Below are positions 1 to 8,178 of a stretch of DNA of 13,323 nt, piece after piece (the first letter of the stretch is position 1; every line of letters starts with the position of its first letter). The DNA lies in NCBI GenBank assembly GCA_025774205.1, contig JALGWK010000184.1, positions 1 through 13,323 of the forward strand. The letters are read 5' to 3'. The notes beneath the pieces were generated by a model. That model saw only the letters and a list, made by a program, of their open reading frames with translations. It was not told where the DNA came from and searched no databases. The stretch comes from a bacterium (GTDB taxonomy: Bacteria > Blakebacterota > Blakebacteria > Blakebacterales > Blakebacteraceae). The position numbers were made by a program, and so were the translations under genes.

Positions 1-1
1 G

Positions 2-784
<783 letters not shown>

Positions 785-785
785 C

Positions 786-2525
786 ATGACGCGTATCATC
801 CCGGGTGCGATCCTCCTGTCCGGACTCTTCATCGCCGCCGGCTGCGCCAGAAATGACCCGAAAACCGCCGTCATCGTCGCCTTCGGTGATTCGACCACGG
901 CCCCCCGCAGGGTTGAGGGGCAGGCCCTGGCCGTCTACGCGGGTGTGCTGCAGCAGAACCTGATCGACCGCGGCATTCCGGCCGCGGTGATAAACGCCGG
1001 GGTCATAGGCAACACCACCACCGAAGCCCGTGAGCTGTTCGAAGGGGATGTCCTGGCCCTCGACCCCGACCTCGTCATCATCCAGTTCGGCCTGAACGAT
1101 TCGGCCATCCTGGTCCCTGACGGGACAACCACACCACAGGTCTCCCGGGAGGAATACGAGACGAATCTGGCGTATTTCGTCCTGACCCTCCGGGAGCGGG
1201 GATGCCAGGTCATCCTGATGACATCCAATCCCGGTCGCTGGTCGCAGGCGATGCTCGAGGCATTCGGACGGGCACCGTACGACACCGGTGATCCCTGGGG
1301 ATTCAACCTGCTGAACGCCGGGTACGCCGAAACCGTCCGGCAGGTGGGACGCCGGCACAATGTACCGGTCGTGGACATCTACCGCCGGTACGAGGAATAC
1401 GACGCGGTCGCCGGACAGTCCGCAGACGACCTGCTGCTCGACGGTCTCCATCCGAATACCGCCGGACAGGCTCTCGTCGCCGATCTGCTGGCCGACGCTG
1501 TCAGTGAGATCGATCTCCCCCCCGCCGTAAACCGCGGCTATTCGATCCCGCTGATCGACCTGGCGGGCGAGACCGATCGCCAGGTGATCGTGGACCGCGA
1601 GGATGGCCAGTACCTGGGTCATCCGACCACGGTCCTCCTGGAAGACAACCAGACGATGATCTGCGTCTATCCGAAGGGTCACGGACGAGGGGCGATCGTC
1701 ATGAAGCGGAGCGAGGACGCCGGACTCACCTGGAGCGACCGCCTCCCCACCCCGGAGAACTGGGCTACCTCGCAGGAGGTGCCGACGATCTACCGGGTCA
1801 TCGACCGGGAGGATACGAAGCGGCTCATCATGTTCAGCGGTCTCTATCCGATCCGGTTGGCGGTCTCGGATGACGACGGGCTGAACTGGTCGCCGCTCGC
1901 ACCCGTGGGTGATTTCGGCGGCATCGTGGCGATGGCCTGCCTGGGTCGGATGAAGAACGGCGACTACCTCACCTTCTTCCACGACGATGGCAGGTTCTTC
2001 CGGAACGAAGGCAGAGTACGCACGGAGATCCCCCGCTTCCATGTCTACGGTACCCGTTCCCGGGATGGCGGTCTGAACACCGTCGCCCTCCTCCTGCGGG
2101 AGAACAGCCGGCGGATGAACTCCTTCGTGATCTTTTCCGGGGATGAGGGCGAGACCTGGTCGGACTCGCGAGAGATGCCAGGTGCCCTCACCGGCGACCG
2201 GCACACGGGGAAATACGCGCCCGACGGCAGGCTCTTCATCTCCTTCAGGGACCGCACCCTGGACAGCACGACCTGGGGGGACTGGGTCGGCTGGGTGGGT
2301 ACCTGGGAGGATATCGCGGGGAACCGCGAGGGTCAGTACCGGGTGCGGCTGATGGATAACCACCAGAGCGCCGACTGCGCTTATCCCGCCGTCGAGGTCC
2401 TGCCCGACGGCACCTTCGTGACCACCACCTACGGCCACTGGACCGAGGGTGAACAGCCATACATCGTGAGCGTCAGGTTCACCCTGGCGGAGCTCGACGC
2501 GAAGGCCGCCGACTCGTCCCGGTGA
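786..2525 (+). CDS. Lipoprotein fusing an SGNH/GDSL esterase domain to a sialidase-like Asp-box propeller
   Basis: A 579-aa product. The ATG at 786 has GGGAGAGG at 771-778, 7 bases upstream, and gives a lipoprotein signal (AAGC, lipidated Cys20), so export is likely; the longer in-frame start inside the previous gene has no support. Domain 1 (about 28-245) is an SGNH hydrolase: FGDSTT with nucleophile Ser36, NAGVIGNT (70-77), GLND with Asn104, and DGLHPN giving Asp219/His222. It resembles acetylxylan/rhamnogalacturonan acetylesterase-type carbohydrate esterases. Domain 2 (about 265-565) is a BNR/sialidase-like beta-propeller with Asp boxes at 309-316, 361-368 and 451-458 and a degenerate one near 425-432. 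The usual (F/Y)RIP arginine motif is not seen; the equivalent place reads GHPTTVLL. Sialidase activity is therefore uncertain, and a glycan-binding or other hydrolase role is possible. It probably acts with the adjacent beta-galactosidase on decorated glycans. Confidence 0.88.
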   Translation: MTRIIPGAILLSGLFIAAGCARNDPKTAVIVAFGDSTTAPRRVEGQALAVYAGVLQQNLIDRGIPAAVINAGVIGNTTTEARELFEGDVLALDPDLVIIQFGLNDSAILVPDGTTTPQVSREEYETNLAYFVLTLRERGCQVILMTSNPGRWSQAMLEAFGRAPYDTGDPWGFNLLNAGYAETVRQVGRRHNVPVVDIYRRYEEYDAVAGQSADDLLLDGLHPNTAGQALVADLLADAVSEIDLPPAVNRGYSIPLIDLAGETDRQVIVDREDGQYLGHPTTVLLEDNQTMICVYPKGHGRGAIVMKRSEDAGLTWSDRLPTPENWATSQEVPTIYRVIDREDTKRLIMFSGLYPIRLAVSDDDGLNWSPLAPVGDFGGIVAMACLGRMKNGDYLTFFHDDGRFFRNEGRVRTEIPRFHVYGTRSRDGGLNTVALLLRENSRRMNSFVIFSGDEGETWSDSREMPGALTGDRHTGKYAPDGRLFISFRDRTLDSTTWGDWVGWVGTWEDIAGNREGQYRVRLMDNHQSADCAYPAVEVLPDGTFVTTTYGHWTEGEQPYIVSVRFTLAELDAKAADSSR

Positions 2526-2569
2526 GGGCTGATGACAGGATGTCACCATCCCGTCGTTGACAGTGGCGG

Positions 2570-5228
2570 TTACTCCTCCCTGAGCGCGCGAACGGGATCG
2601 ACCCTGGCTGCCCTCATGGCCGGCAGGTAACACGCCGCCAGGGCTGAAACCGACAGCAGCAGCGGCACGATCACCAGTGTCAGCGGATCGCCCGTACTCA
2701 CTTCGAAGAGCTGGTTGACCAGAACCCTGGCCAGGAGGAGGGCAGCTCCGATCCCGAGGATAATCCCGACCAGGGTCAACTTCATCCCGTGCCAGACGAT
2801 CATCCCCACGATATCGCTGCTCACCGCGCCGAGCGCGGTGCGGATCCCGATCTCCTGCACCCTCTGACTGACCGAATATCGAACCAGGCTGTAAATCCCG
2901 ATCAGGGAGAGCAGTAAGGCCATGACCGAAAAGAGGCCGAGCAGGATGGCGGTGAAACGTGGTTCGGCGATCGAATTGCTGACTACCTCTCTCAGGGTTC
3001 TGACATCGTAAATCGGTATGGCGGAATCGAAGGCCAGAATCCGCTGCCGGATGGCTCCGAGCATCTCAGTCGGTCTGCCGCTGGTCCTTACCACCAGGGA
3101 CATGCTGCGCCCCCAGGCATTCTGATAGTAGGGCACGTAGACCACCGGAGTGGCTTCGGTCGCCAGATCGCCGTGCCGGACATCATCGACCACACCGATG
3201 ATGCGCGTGGGCGTATCTCCCCCCCCCGGATCACCGAAACTCTTCGACAGAGGATCCTCCGAATCGATGTAGCTCCTCGCGAAAGCCCGATTGACGATCG
3301 CGACCGGCTCTGACTCCGCCCGGTCACCCGGCGTGAAATCCCTCCCCTGCCGTACCTCGATACCCATGGCGTCAAAATACCCGGGGGTGTTGATCGTGAA
3401 ATTGGTCAGCACATAATCAGATGGTGACTGGGGAGGAGGCGCGCCCGCGAACGTGAGGCGGGTACCCTGTCGATCAGCGCTGAGGGGAATGTCATATACG
3501 AAGCCGGCCGAAACGACACCCGGCAGAGTGGATACCTGCTCCTCGATCTCCTGGTACGCCGCGATAAGGGCGGGATCTTCAGCGTAACGGACAGCCGGCA
3601 TCGTAATCCGGAGCGTGAGAGCGTTGTCGGCTTCAAAGCCCTTATCTACGCCCTGCAGATGCCTGAAACTCTTGAGCATGAGACCGGCTCCAAAGAGGAG
3701 GACCAGGGAGAGCGCGATCTCCACCACGATCAGACCGGAACGGAACCTGGAGGTTCGACCTGCCACCCCTGACCTGGAGCCTCCTTCTCTCATCTGCTCG
3801 CTCAGATTCACCTTTCGTCCCTGCAGCGCCGGCACGAGACCGAAGAGGACACCTGTGACCAGGGAAATGATCAGGGTGAAAGCAGCCACGTTGAGATCCA
3901 CCGAGGTCTCATGCAGCCGCGGAATCGTCTGCGGGGCGATCACGATCAGCAGCTCTACCGCGATGAAGGCAAGAGCCAGACCGAGAACACCCCCCATGAG
4001 GGCCAGGAAGAGACTCTCGGCCAGCAGCTGACGGGTCAATCGGGAGCGGCCGGCCCCGAGCGAGGCCCGGGTAGCCAGTTCACGCTGGCGGCCGGCGCCC
4101 CTCGCCAGAAGCAGATTGGCGACGTTCACGCACGCGATCAGCAATACAAATCCCACAGCCGCCAGCAGGAGCAGCAGGGGTGTTTTCAGATCGCCGAACA
4201 CCTGCTCATCGAGCGGCTCGATGACAGTGGTCCAGCCGGTGTTCGATTCCGGATACTGCTGCTGCAACCGACCCGCGAGAACGCTCAACTCCGATCGTGC
4301 CTGCTCCAGAGTTACTCCCTCCCGCATGCGACCGATCACCTGCAGGTTGTGCGATTGCCTCGATCCCTCCACTTCGTTGATCGCCAGAGGGACCCACAGC
4401 TCGCTCCGCTCGGGTGCGGGTCCTTCAAGACTGATCGGCGGGGGGAACTCGAATCCGGGCGACATGATGCCGATCACCCGATGGGAGGTGTCGTTGAGCA
4501 GGATATCACTGCCGATCGTCGCGGGATCGGCTCCCAGGCGTCCGCTCCAGAAACCGTAGCTGAGGATGACGACCGGATCGGCACCCTCGACATCCTCCTC
4601 CGGGGTAATGGTGCGTCCGATCTGGGGCGTCACCCGTAGAGCCTCGAAGAGACCGGTGGTTACGCTGGAACCCTGGATCCGGGCCGGCCCCTCCCCCTGG
4701 TCGAAGAAGAACGTTCGCGAGCGGAAGGCCGCGAGTTCCTCGAAGGAGTCGCTCTGTTCCCTCCAGTCGGCGAAATTGGGTGGCGCCGCGGTCATGTAGG
4801 TCAGTCCGTCGTCGGGATTCGATTCCCAGACGGTGACCAGTCGAAGGGAAAGGGTCTCAGCAGGACCGCGTTGACGACCGAAAAGATGGCGGTATTGGCT
4901 CCGATCCCCAGCGCGATCGTAGCCAGCACCACCAGCGTGAAGCCCCGGTTCCTCGTCAGTATCCGTACCGCGAACCGTCCATCCTGAACAGCGCTCTTGA
5001 ACCATGTCGTTTTGTCTGGCGACGGCAGTAATCGACCGCCGCCTCGAGGTCGCCGAACTCCTCCTGCGCTCTTTCACGGGCGTCATGAGGCGCCATCCCT
5101 GAATCGATCAGTTCCTCAACCCGCATTTCCAGATGGAACCGGACCTCGGCCTCAACGTCTTCCTGTGACTGGGCCCGGATCGACCTGGGCAGGCGCAGGT
5201 ACCGTCGTATCCCCCTGATTCGGGTCAC
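2570..5228 (-). pseudogene. ADOP/MacB-like FtsX-family ABC permease, broken by two frame changes
   Basis: The translation matches acidobacterial duplicated orphan permeases (ADOP): a cytoplasmic prefix helix bundle ([20 protein letters not shown]), a first TM ([21 protein letters not shown]), a periplasmic core, an FtsX module with LIACVNVANLLLARG, then a second TM/core/FtsX set ending DPVRALREE. The start is a GTG at 5228 overlapping the padR stop by four bases. Coding runs in one frame from 5228 to about 5010, in a second from there to about 4843, and in the third from about 4843 to 2570, so translation from 5228 stops at 4956. The longest intact piece (about 4850-2570, roughly 760 codons) has no stops. 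Repair would need about one base near 5010-5013 and about 13 near 4843. There is no ATPase gene beside it, as usual for ADOPs. Substrate is unknown. It is either a recent pseudogene or an assembly error. Confidence 0.85.
4956..5228 (-). CDS. N-terminal fragment of the ADOP permease (prefix domain)
   Basis: This is what would actually be translated from the permease GTG: about 90 residues ending in TGA at 4956-4958. It contains the conserved ADOP prefix domain, with the acidic/basic helices [22 protein letters not shown] and [21 protein letters not shown]. The last residues after the AAAA tract (plus-strand TTTT at 5010-5013) are out of frame. The true continuation, [20 protein letters not shown], is in the neighbouring frame. 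On its own it would be a soluble fragment with no membrane segment, so it is probably not functional. It is listed separately because an automated annotation would call it as a small gene. Confidence 0.6.
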   Translation of the reverse strand: MTRIRGIRRYLRLPRSIRAQSQEDVEAEVRFHLEMRVEELIDSGMAPHDARERAQEEFGDLEAAVDYCRRQTKRHGSRALFRMDGSRYGY

Positions 5229-5557
5229 TGCCCGGTCTCGAGGCGGAGGTCGAGCACCTTGAAGACCGCTACCGCGTAGCGATGCCACGACCGGGTCTCG
5301 ATCGTCAACTGCTGCCGGCCTGCAGATGTCATCTGGTAGAATTTTGCCCGGCGGTTGTTCTCAGAGAGCCCCCACTCCGACTCCAGCCACCCCTTCGATT
5401 CCATCCGGTGAAGGGCCTGGTAGAGAGCGGCATCTTCCAGCTGGAAGGCTCCCTCCGATCGCTCCCGGATCGATTTCGAGATCCCGAATCCATGCGAGGA
5501 CCCTTCCGAGAGGATTTTCAGGATCATGACATCGACGGTTCCCTGCAGGTAATTCAC
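5225..5557 (-). CDS. PadR-family transcriptional regulator
   Basis: A 110-aa protein of the PadR-s1 (short) class, a dimeric winged-helix DNA-binding protein. The HTH region spans residues about 4-63 (GTVDVMILKILSEGSSHGFG, then LEDAALYQALHRMESKGWLE) and the wing is NNRRAKFYQMTSAGRQQL. The start is a GTG at 5557 with the Shine-Dalgarno GGGAGG 7 bases upstream. Its TGA overlaps the GTG of the following permease gene (GTGA, 5225-5228), so translation is coupled. PadR-ADOP pairs are common in Acidobacteriota and relatives, where the regulator is presumed to control the permease. Self-regulation is suggested by two inverted repeats and a TATAAT hexamer in the 126 bp upstream. The inducing ligand is unknown. 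Confidence 0.93.
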   Translation of the reverse strand: MNYLQGTVDVMILKILSEGSSHGFGISKSIRERSEGAFQLEDAALYQALHRMESKGWLESEWGLSENNRRAKFYQMTSAGRQQLTIETRSWHRYAVAVFKVLDLRLETGQ

Positions 5558-5585
5558 GTAATTCCCTCCCCATCATGACAGGCAC

Positions 5586-5666
5586 GTACTTCCCCCTCAC
5601 TATGTGAGGGGTATATCCATAACACGCATTGAGGGCCGGACAGGTTACATTGAAGTAAGGAAGTAC
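5586..5666. repeat. Spaced inverted repeat GTACTTCC ... GGAAGTAC upstream of padR
   Basis: GTACTTCC at 5586-5593 is repeated in inverse orientation as GGAAGTAC at 5659-5666. The copies flank the palindrome at 5593-5611 and the distal copy sits at the expected transcript start of the TATAAT promoter. The distal copy is also part of a direct repeat GAAGTA (5652-5657 and 5660-5665). These could be paired operator sites for looping or co-operative PadR binding. The link to PadR is inferred from position only. Confidence 0.35.
5593..5611. promoter_or_regulatory. Perfect 8-bp palindrome in the padR leader (operator candidate)
   Basis: CCCCTCAC-TAT-GTGAGGGG is a perfect inverted repeat of 8 bp arms with a 3-base centre, 36 bases upstream of the padR GTG. 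Its size suits a dimeric winged-helix repressor. No T-run follows on either strand, so a terminator is less likely. It could also act as an RNA hairpin in the leader. Confidence 0.5.
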
Positions 5667-5669
5667 TGG

Positions 5670-5700
5670 ATTATATCGCGGCTCAGTTCCGGACCGTCAG
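5670..5700 (-). promoter_or_regulatory. Putative padR promoter
   Basis: On the minus strand a perfect -10 hexamer TATAAT lies at 5670-5675. The best -35-like element is CTGACG at 5695-5700, a 4/6 match with a long 19-base spacer, inside the 3' end of the fucosidase gene. The expected transcript start near 5663 would give a leader of about 105 bases that contains both inverted repeats described below. The -10 is convincing by sequence; the -35 is weak, so an activator or another start is possible. Confidence 0.4.
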
Positions 5701-7140
5701 AACCAGGGTCCAGGCATGGTCGCAGGGCGGGTTCTGCCGGACCGATTCCGGAATCCGGATCACCACCCCCTCACCGGCGGCATCCCATCTGAGCGGCTCA
5801 TCCACCCCCAGCATCGTGACCCGGCTGCCTCTTCTCGGTCTGAATGCCTCCAGCCGTATCTCGGCCGGCGGCGCGGTCTCACCCTCTCCAGCGAGATAGA
5901 CGGCATGCACCGTGCCGTCGGGGAGAGCCGTAAAGCAGATATTCTCTTCCTTGTAGGGAGCGATCGCCCGCGTATCGTAAATGGCCGTGGAGTTGATCGC
6001 CATCCAGGCACCGATCTCGCTCAACCTCTTCAGCGCCTCCGGGTGGAACTCGCCCTCGGGACTCGGGCCGACGTTGAGCAGGAGATTGCCGCCCTTGGCG
6101 ACGATATCGACCAGCAGGTGGATGAGCTGCCGGGCCGGTTTGTAGGTGTCGTTTTCGTTGTACGACCACGATCCGGCCATGGTCATGCAGGTCTCCCAGA
6201 TGAATTCGGGAGGTGAGTCGGGCACCCGCTGTTCAGGGGTGCGGTAGTTCTCATATCGTCCGTGCACGGTGCGGTCGACCATGATCAGGCCGGGCTGGTG
6301 GGAGCGCGCCATCTCCGCGATCCGGGGCATGTCGATGTCCTGGTCCTGGGGGCGCGGTCCGCCCCACGGACGGCTCTCATCGGTGAGCGTCTCGATCGGC
6401 CTCACCCAGCCCCCGTCGAACCAGAGAATGTCAACCGGGCCGTAACCGGTCATCAGTTCCTCGAGCTGCCGGTGGGTGAAATCGACGAACCGCTGCCACC
6501 GCTCGGGATACTTCTCGAGGCTGTAGTTGACGTTCCGGTCGGGGGTGGCCCACTCCTCCGCCCAGTAATCATTCGAGTGCCAGTCGGCCTTGGAGAAGTA
6601 GACCCCGGTGCCGAAATCCTCGGCCCGGAAGGCATCGAATATCTCCTTCGTAATGTTCGATCGGGGGTTCGAGCTGAAGGGTGTTGCCGGATCGGTGATC
6701 GAGTAACCGGTCTGGGCGGTATCGAACATTGAGAAGCCATCGTGGTGCTTGGTGGTGAACACCACGTACCGCATGCCGGCGACTCGGGCGGCTGCTGCCC
6801 AGACGGCCGGATCGAACGCCACCGGATTGAAGGTCTGCTGCAGCGCGTGGTAGGCTCGGACGTAGTCGACGTAGTTGCTCATCGAGCGGCGGCACCACGG
6901 TTCATCCTCGGAACAGATCGACCACGACTCGACCACACCCCACTGGCTGTAGGGCCCCCAGTGCATCATCAGGCCGAACTTCTGATCCTGGAACCACTCC
7001 AGCTTCTCAAGCACGAGCGGATCGGTCTCCCTCTCCTCCGGATCGTATTGCTGCGCTGATATGCACGGGACCGGTCCGATCCCTGTAACCGAGATAAGAA
7101 GACACATGAATGCCAGCAATCCCACATTCCTTCTGTTCAC
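5683..7140 (-). CDS. Secreted alpha-L-fucosidase, GH29
   Basis: 485 aa with GTG start at 7140, chosen because AGAGGAG (7148-7154) lies 7 bases upstream; the TTG at 7158 has no such site. A signal peptide (residues 1 to about 29, ending CISA before QQY) indicates export. The catalytic barrel follows with GH29 hallmarks: FGLMMHWGPYSQW (HWG at 60-62), YVVFTTKHHDGFSMFD (124-140, KHHDGF at 131-136), and the nucleophile motif ILWFDGGW with Asp242. Later motifs are PEFIWETCMTMAGSW (311-325) and NLLLNVGPSPEGEF (352-365), then a C-terminal beta-sandwich to the end. Length is usual for bacterial GH29. The enzyme releases alpha-linked L-fucose from glycans outside the cytoplasm. I did not assign the acid/base Glu, which varies between GH29 subfamilies. 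It is divergently transcribed from the gene at 7298 and upstream of padR in the same direction. Confidence 0.95.
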   Translation of the reverse strand: MNRRNVGLLAFMCLLISVTGIGPVPCISAQQYDPEERETDPLVLEKLEWFQDQKFGLMMHWGPYSQWGVVESWSICSEDEPWCRRSMSNYVDYVRAYHALQQTFNPVAFDPAVWAAAARVAGMRYVVFTTKHHDGFSMFDTAQTGYSITDPATPFSSNPRSNITKEIFDAFRAEDFGTGVYFSKADWHSNDYWAEEWATPDRNVNYSLEKYPERWQRFVDFTHRQLEELMTGYGPVDILWFDGGWVRPIETLTDESRPWGGPRPQDQDIDMPRIAEMARSHQPGLIMVDRTVHGRYENYRTPEQRVPDSPPEFIWETCMTMAGSWSYNENDTYKPARQLIHLLVDIVAKGGNLLLNVGPSPEGEFHPEALKRLSEIGAWMAINSTAIYDTRAIAPYKEENICFTALPDGTVHAVYLAGEGETAPPAEIRLEAFRPRRGSRVTMLGVDEPLRWDAAGEGVVIRIPESVRQNPPCDHAWTLVLTVRN

Positions 7141-7199
7141 CAGATCGCTCCTCTGCAATACCGTCCCGTGACCGGCAAGAACCTTCCGATCCCGAAAAG

Positions 7200-7229
7200 T
7201 TGCTTCCCTTCACACCGTAATCATATTAC
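7200..7229. promoter_or_regulatory. Divergent promoter region with palindrome GTAATCATATTAC
   Basis: The 157 bp between the fucosidase start (7140, minus) and the cyanophycinase-family start (7298, plus) hold an AT-rich palindrome, GTAAT-CAT-ATTAC, at 7217-7229. On the minus strand it contains TATGAT (7220-7225, 5/6 match to a -10) for the fucosidase. On the plus strand TTGCTT (7200-7205) and CATATT (7222-7227) with a 16-base spacer form a weak promoter for the cyanophycinase-like gene. A regulator bound to the palindrome could control both. The rest of the spacer shows nothing further. Confidence 0.4.
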
Positions 7230-7297
7230 AAACCAGCAGGGAACAGCAGCATCCCTTAGCATTCATCCCCGATCCGGACCCGAACACGGAGACCTCC

Positions 7298-8155
7298 ATG
7301 CCCCTGCCAGACCGCGCGAACAGGCACCTCTTCCACTCCGGTATTCTCCTGCTCCTCACGATCGCTCTTTCGGCCTGCGGGTCGGTTCCGCAGTACGGTC
7401 CGGCCAACGGCAGCCTCGTCATCGTAGGGGGCGGTCGGGTCGGCGAGGACATCTGGGGGCCGTTCCTGGAACTGGCGGGCGGCGCTGCCGAGGCAAGGCT
7501 GATCGTGGTCCCCACGGCGGGCGGCAGGGAGGAGTACGAAGAGGAACGGGTCGTGGCGGGTTGGCATGAACGGGGAGTTGAACATGTGAAGATGATGCAC
7601 ACGGTCGACCCGGCAGAAGCGGATACCGAGGAGTTCGTGAAGGACCTGCGGGAAGCCACCGCGGTCTGGTTCAACGGCGGACGCCAGTGGCATCTGACCG
7701 ACGCCTACCTCAACACCCTGACCTTCCTGGAGTTCCATGAGGTTCTCGCCCGCGGGGGTGTGATCGGCGGTTCATCAGCCGGAGCGACGATCCAGGGCTC
7801 CTACCTCGTGCGCGGCGCCCCGGAGGGGAACCAGATCATGATGTCTCCCGGTCACGAGGAGAGCTTCAGCTTCCTGAAGAACAGCGGCATCGACCAGCAT
7901 ATCGACACCAGGGAACGCTGGACCGATCTCTACGAGGTAATCACGGCCCATCCCGAGCTGCTCGGTATCGGACTCTCGGAGAGCACGGCCATCGTGGTTA
8001 CGGGTGACATCTTCGAGGTGATCGGTCGCGGCCAGGTGGCCATCCACGATGCCCGCCTGACCTTCGCCTACGGTGACACGGTCCACTATTACACCCTCGA
8101 TCCGGGCGACCGGTTCGATATCGTTGCCCGCCGGGAGATCGAAGAGGAGCGGTAG
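7298..8155 (+). CDS. Cyanophycinase-family (peptidase S51) lipoprotein
   Basis: 285 aa with ATG at 7298 and GGAG six bases upstream. The N-terminus is a lipoprotein signal (LSAC, lipidated Cys27), so the protein should sit at a membrane outside the cytoplasm. The rest is a class I glutamine amidotransferase-like S51 fold: GSLVIVGGG (38-46), FNGGRQWHLTD (125-135), the nucleophile elbow GGSSAGATIQG with Ser160, HIDTRERW (201-208, candidate catalytic His201), and ELLGIGLSESTAIVV (220-234). The family includes cyanophycinase, which cuts beta-Asp-Arg dipeptides from cyanophycin, and dipeptidase E. Because this copy is exported and has no cyanophycin synthetase nearby, it more likely cuts external peptides or cyanophycin from other cells. 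Substrate is not determined. The gene is convergent with the one ending at 8179, 23 bp away. Confidence 0.92.
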   Translation: MPLPDRANRHLFHSGILLLLTIALSACGSVPQYGPANGSLVIVGGGRVGEDIWGPFLELAGGAAEARLIVVPTAGGREEYEEERVVAGWHERGVEHVKMMHTVDPAEADTEEFVKDLREATAVWFNGGRQWHLTDAYLNTLTFLEFHEVLARGGVIGGSSAGATIQGSYLVRGAPEGNQIMMSPGHEESFSFLKNSGIDQHIDTRERWTDLYEVITAHPELLGIGLSESTAIVVTGDIFEVIGRGQVAIHDARLTFAYGDTVHYYTLDPGDRFDIVARREIEEER

Positions 8156-8178
8156 ACCCGATCAGACGGTCCCGATGC

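Noticed and set aside
2533-2551. Possible terminator (TGACA-GGA-TGTCA or GGATG-TCAC-CATCC) between convergent genes
   Set aside because: The stems are only 5 bp, mutually exclusive and not followed by T residues; too weak to call.
3911-4639. 242-codon open frame on the plus strand
   Set aside because: Antisense to the ADOP permease, low-complexity composition and no family resemblance.
8156-8178. Terminator between convergent genes ending at 8155 and 8179
   Set aside because: Only four-base complementarity is present in this 23-bp gap.
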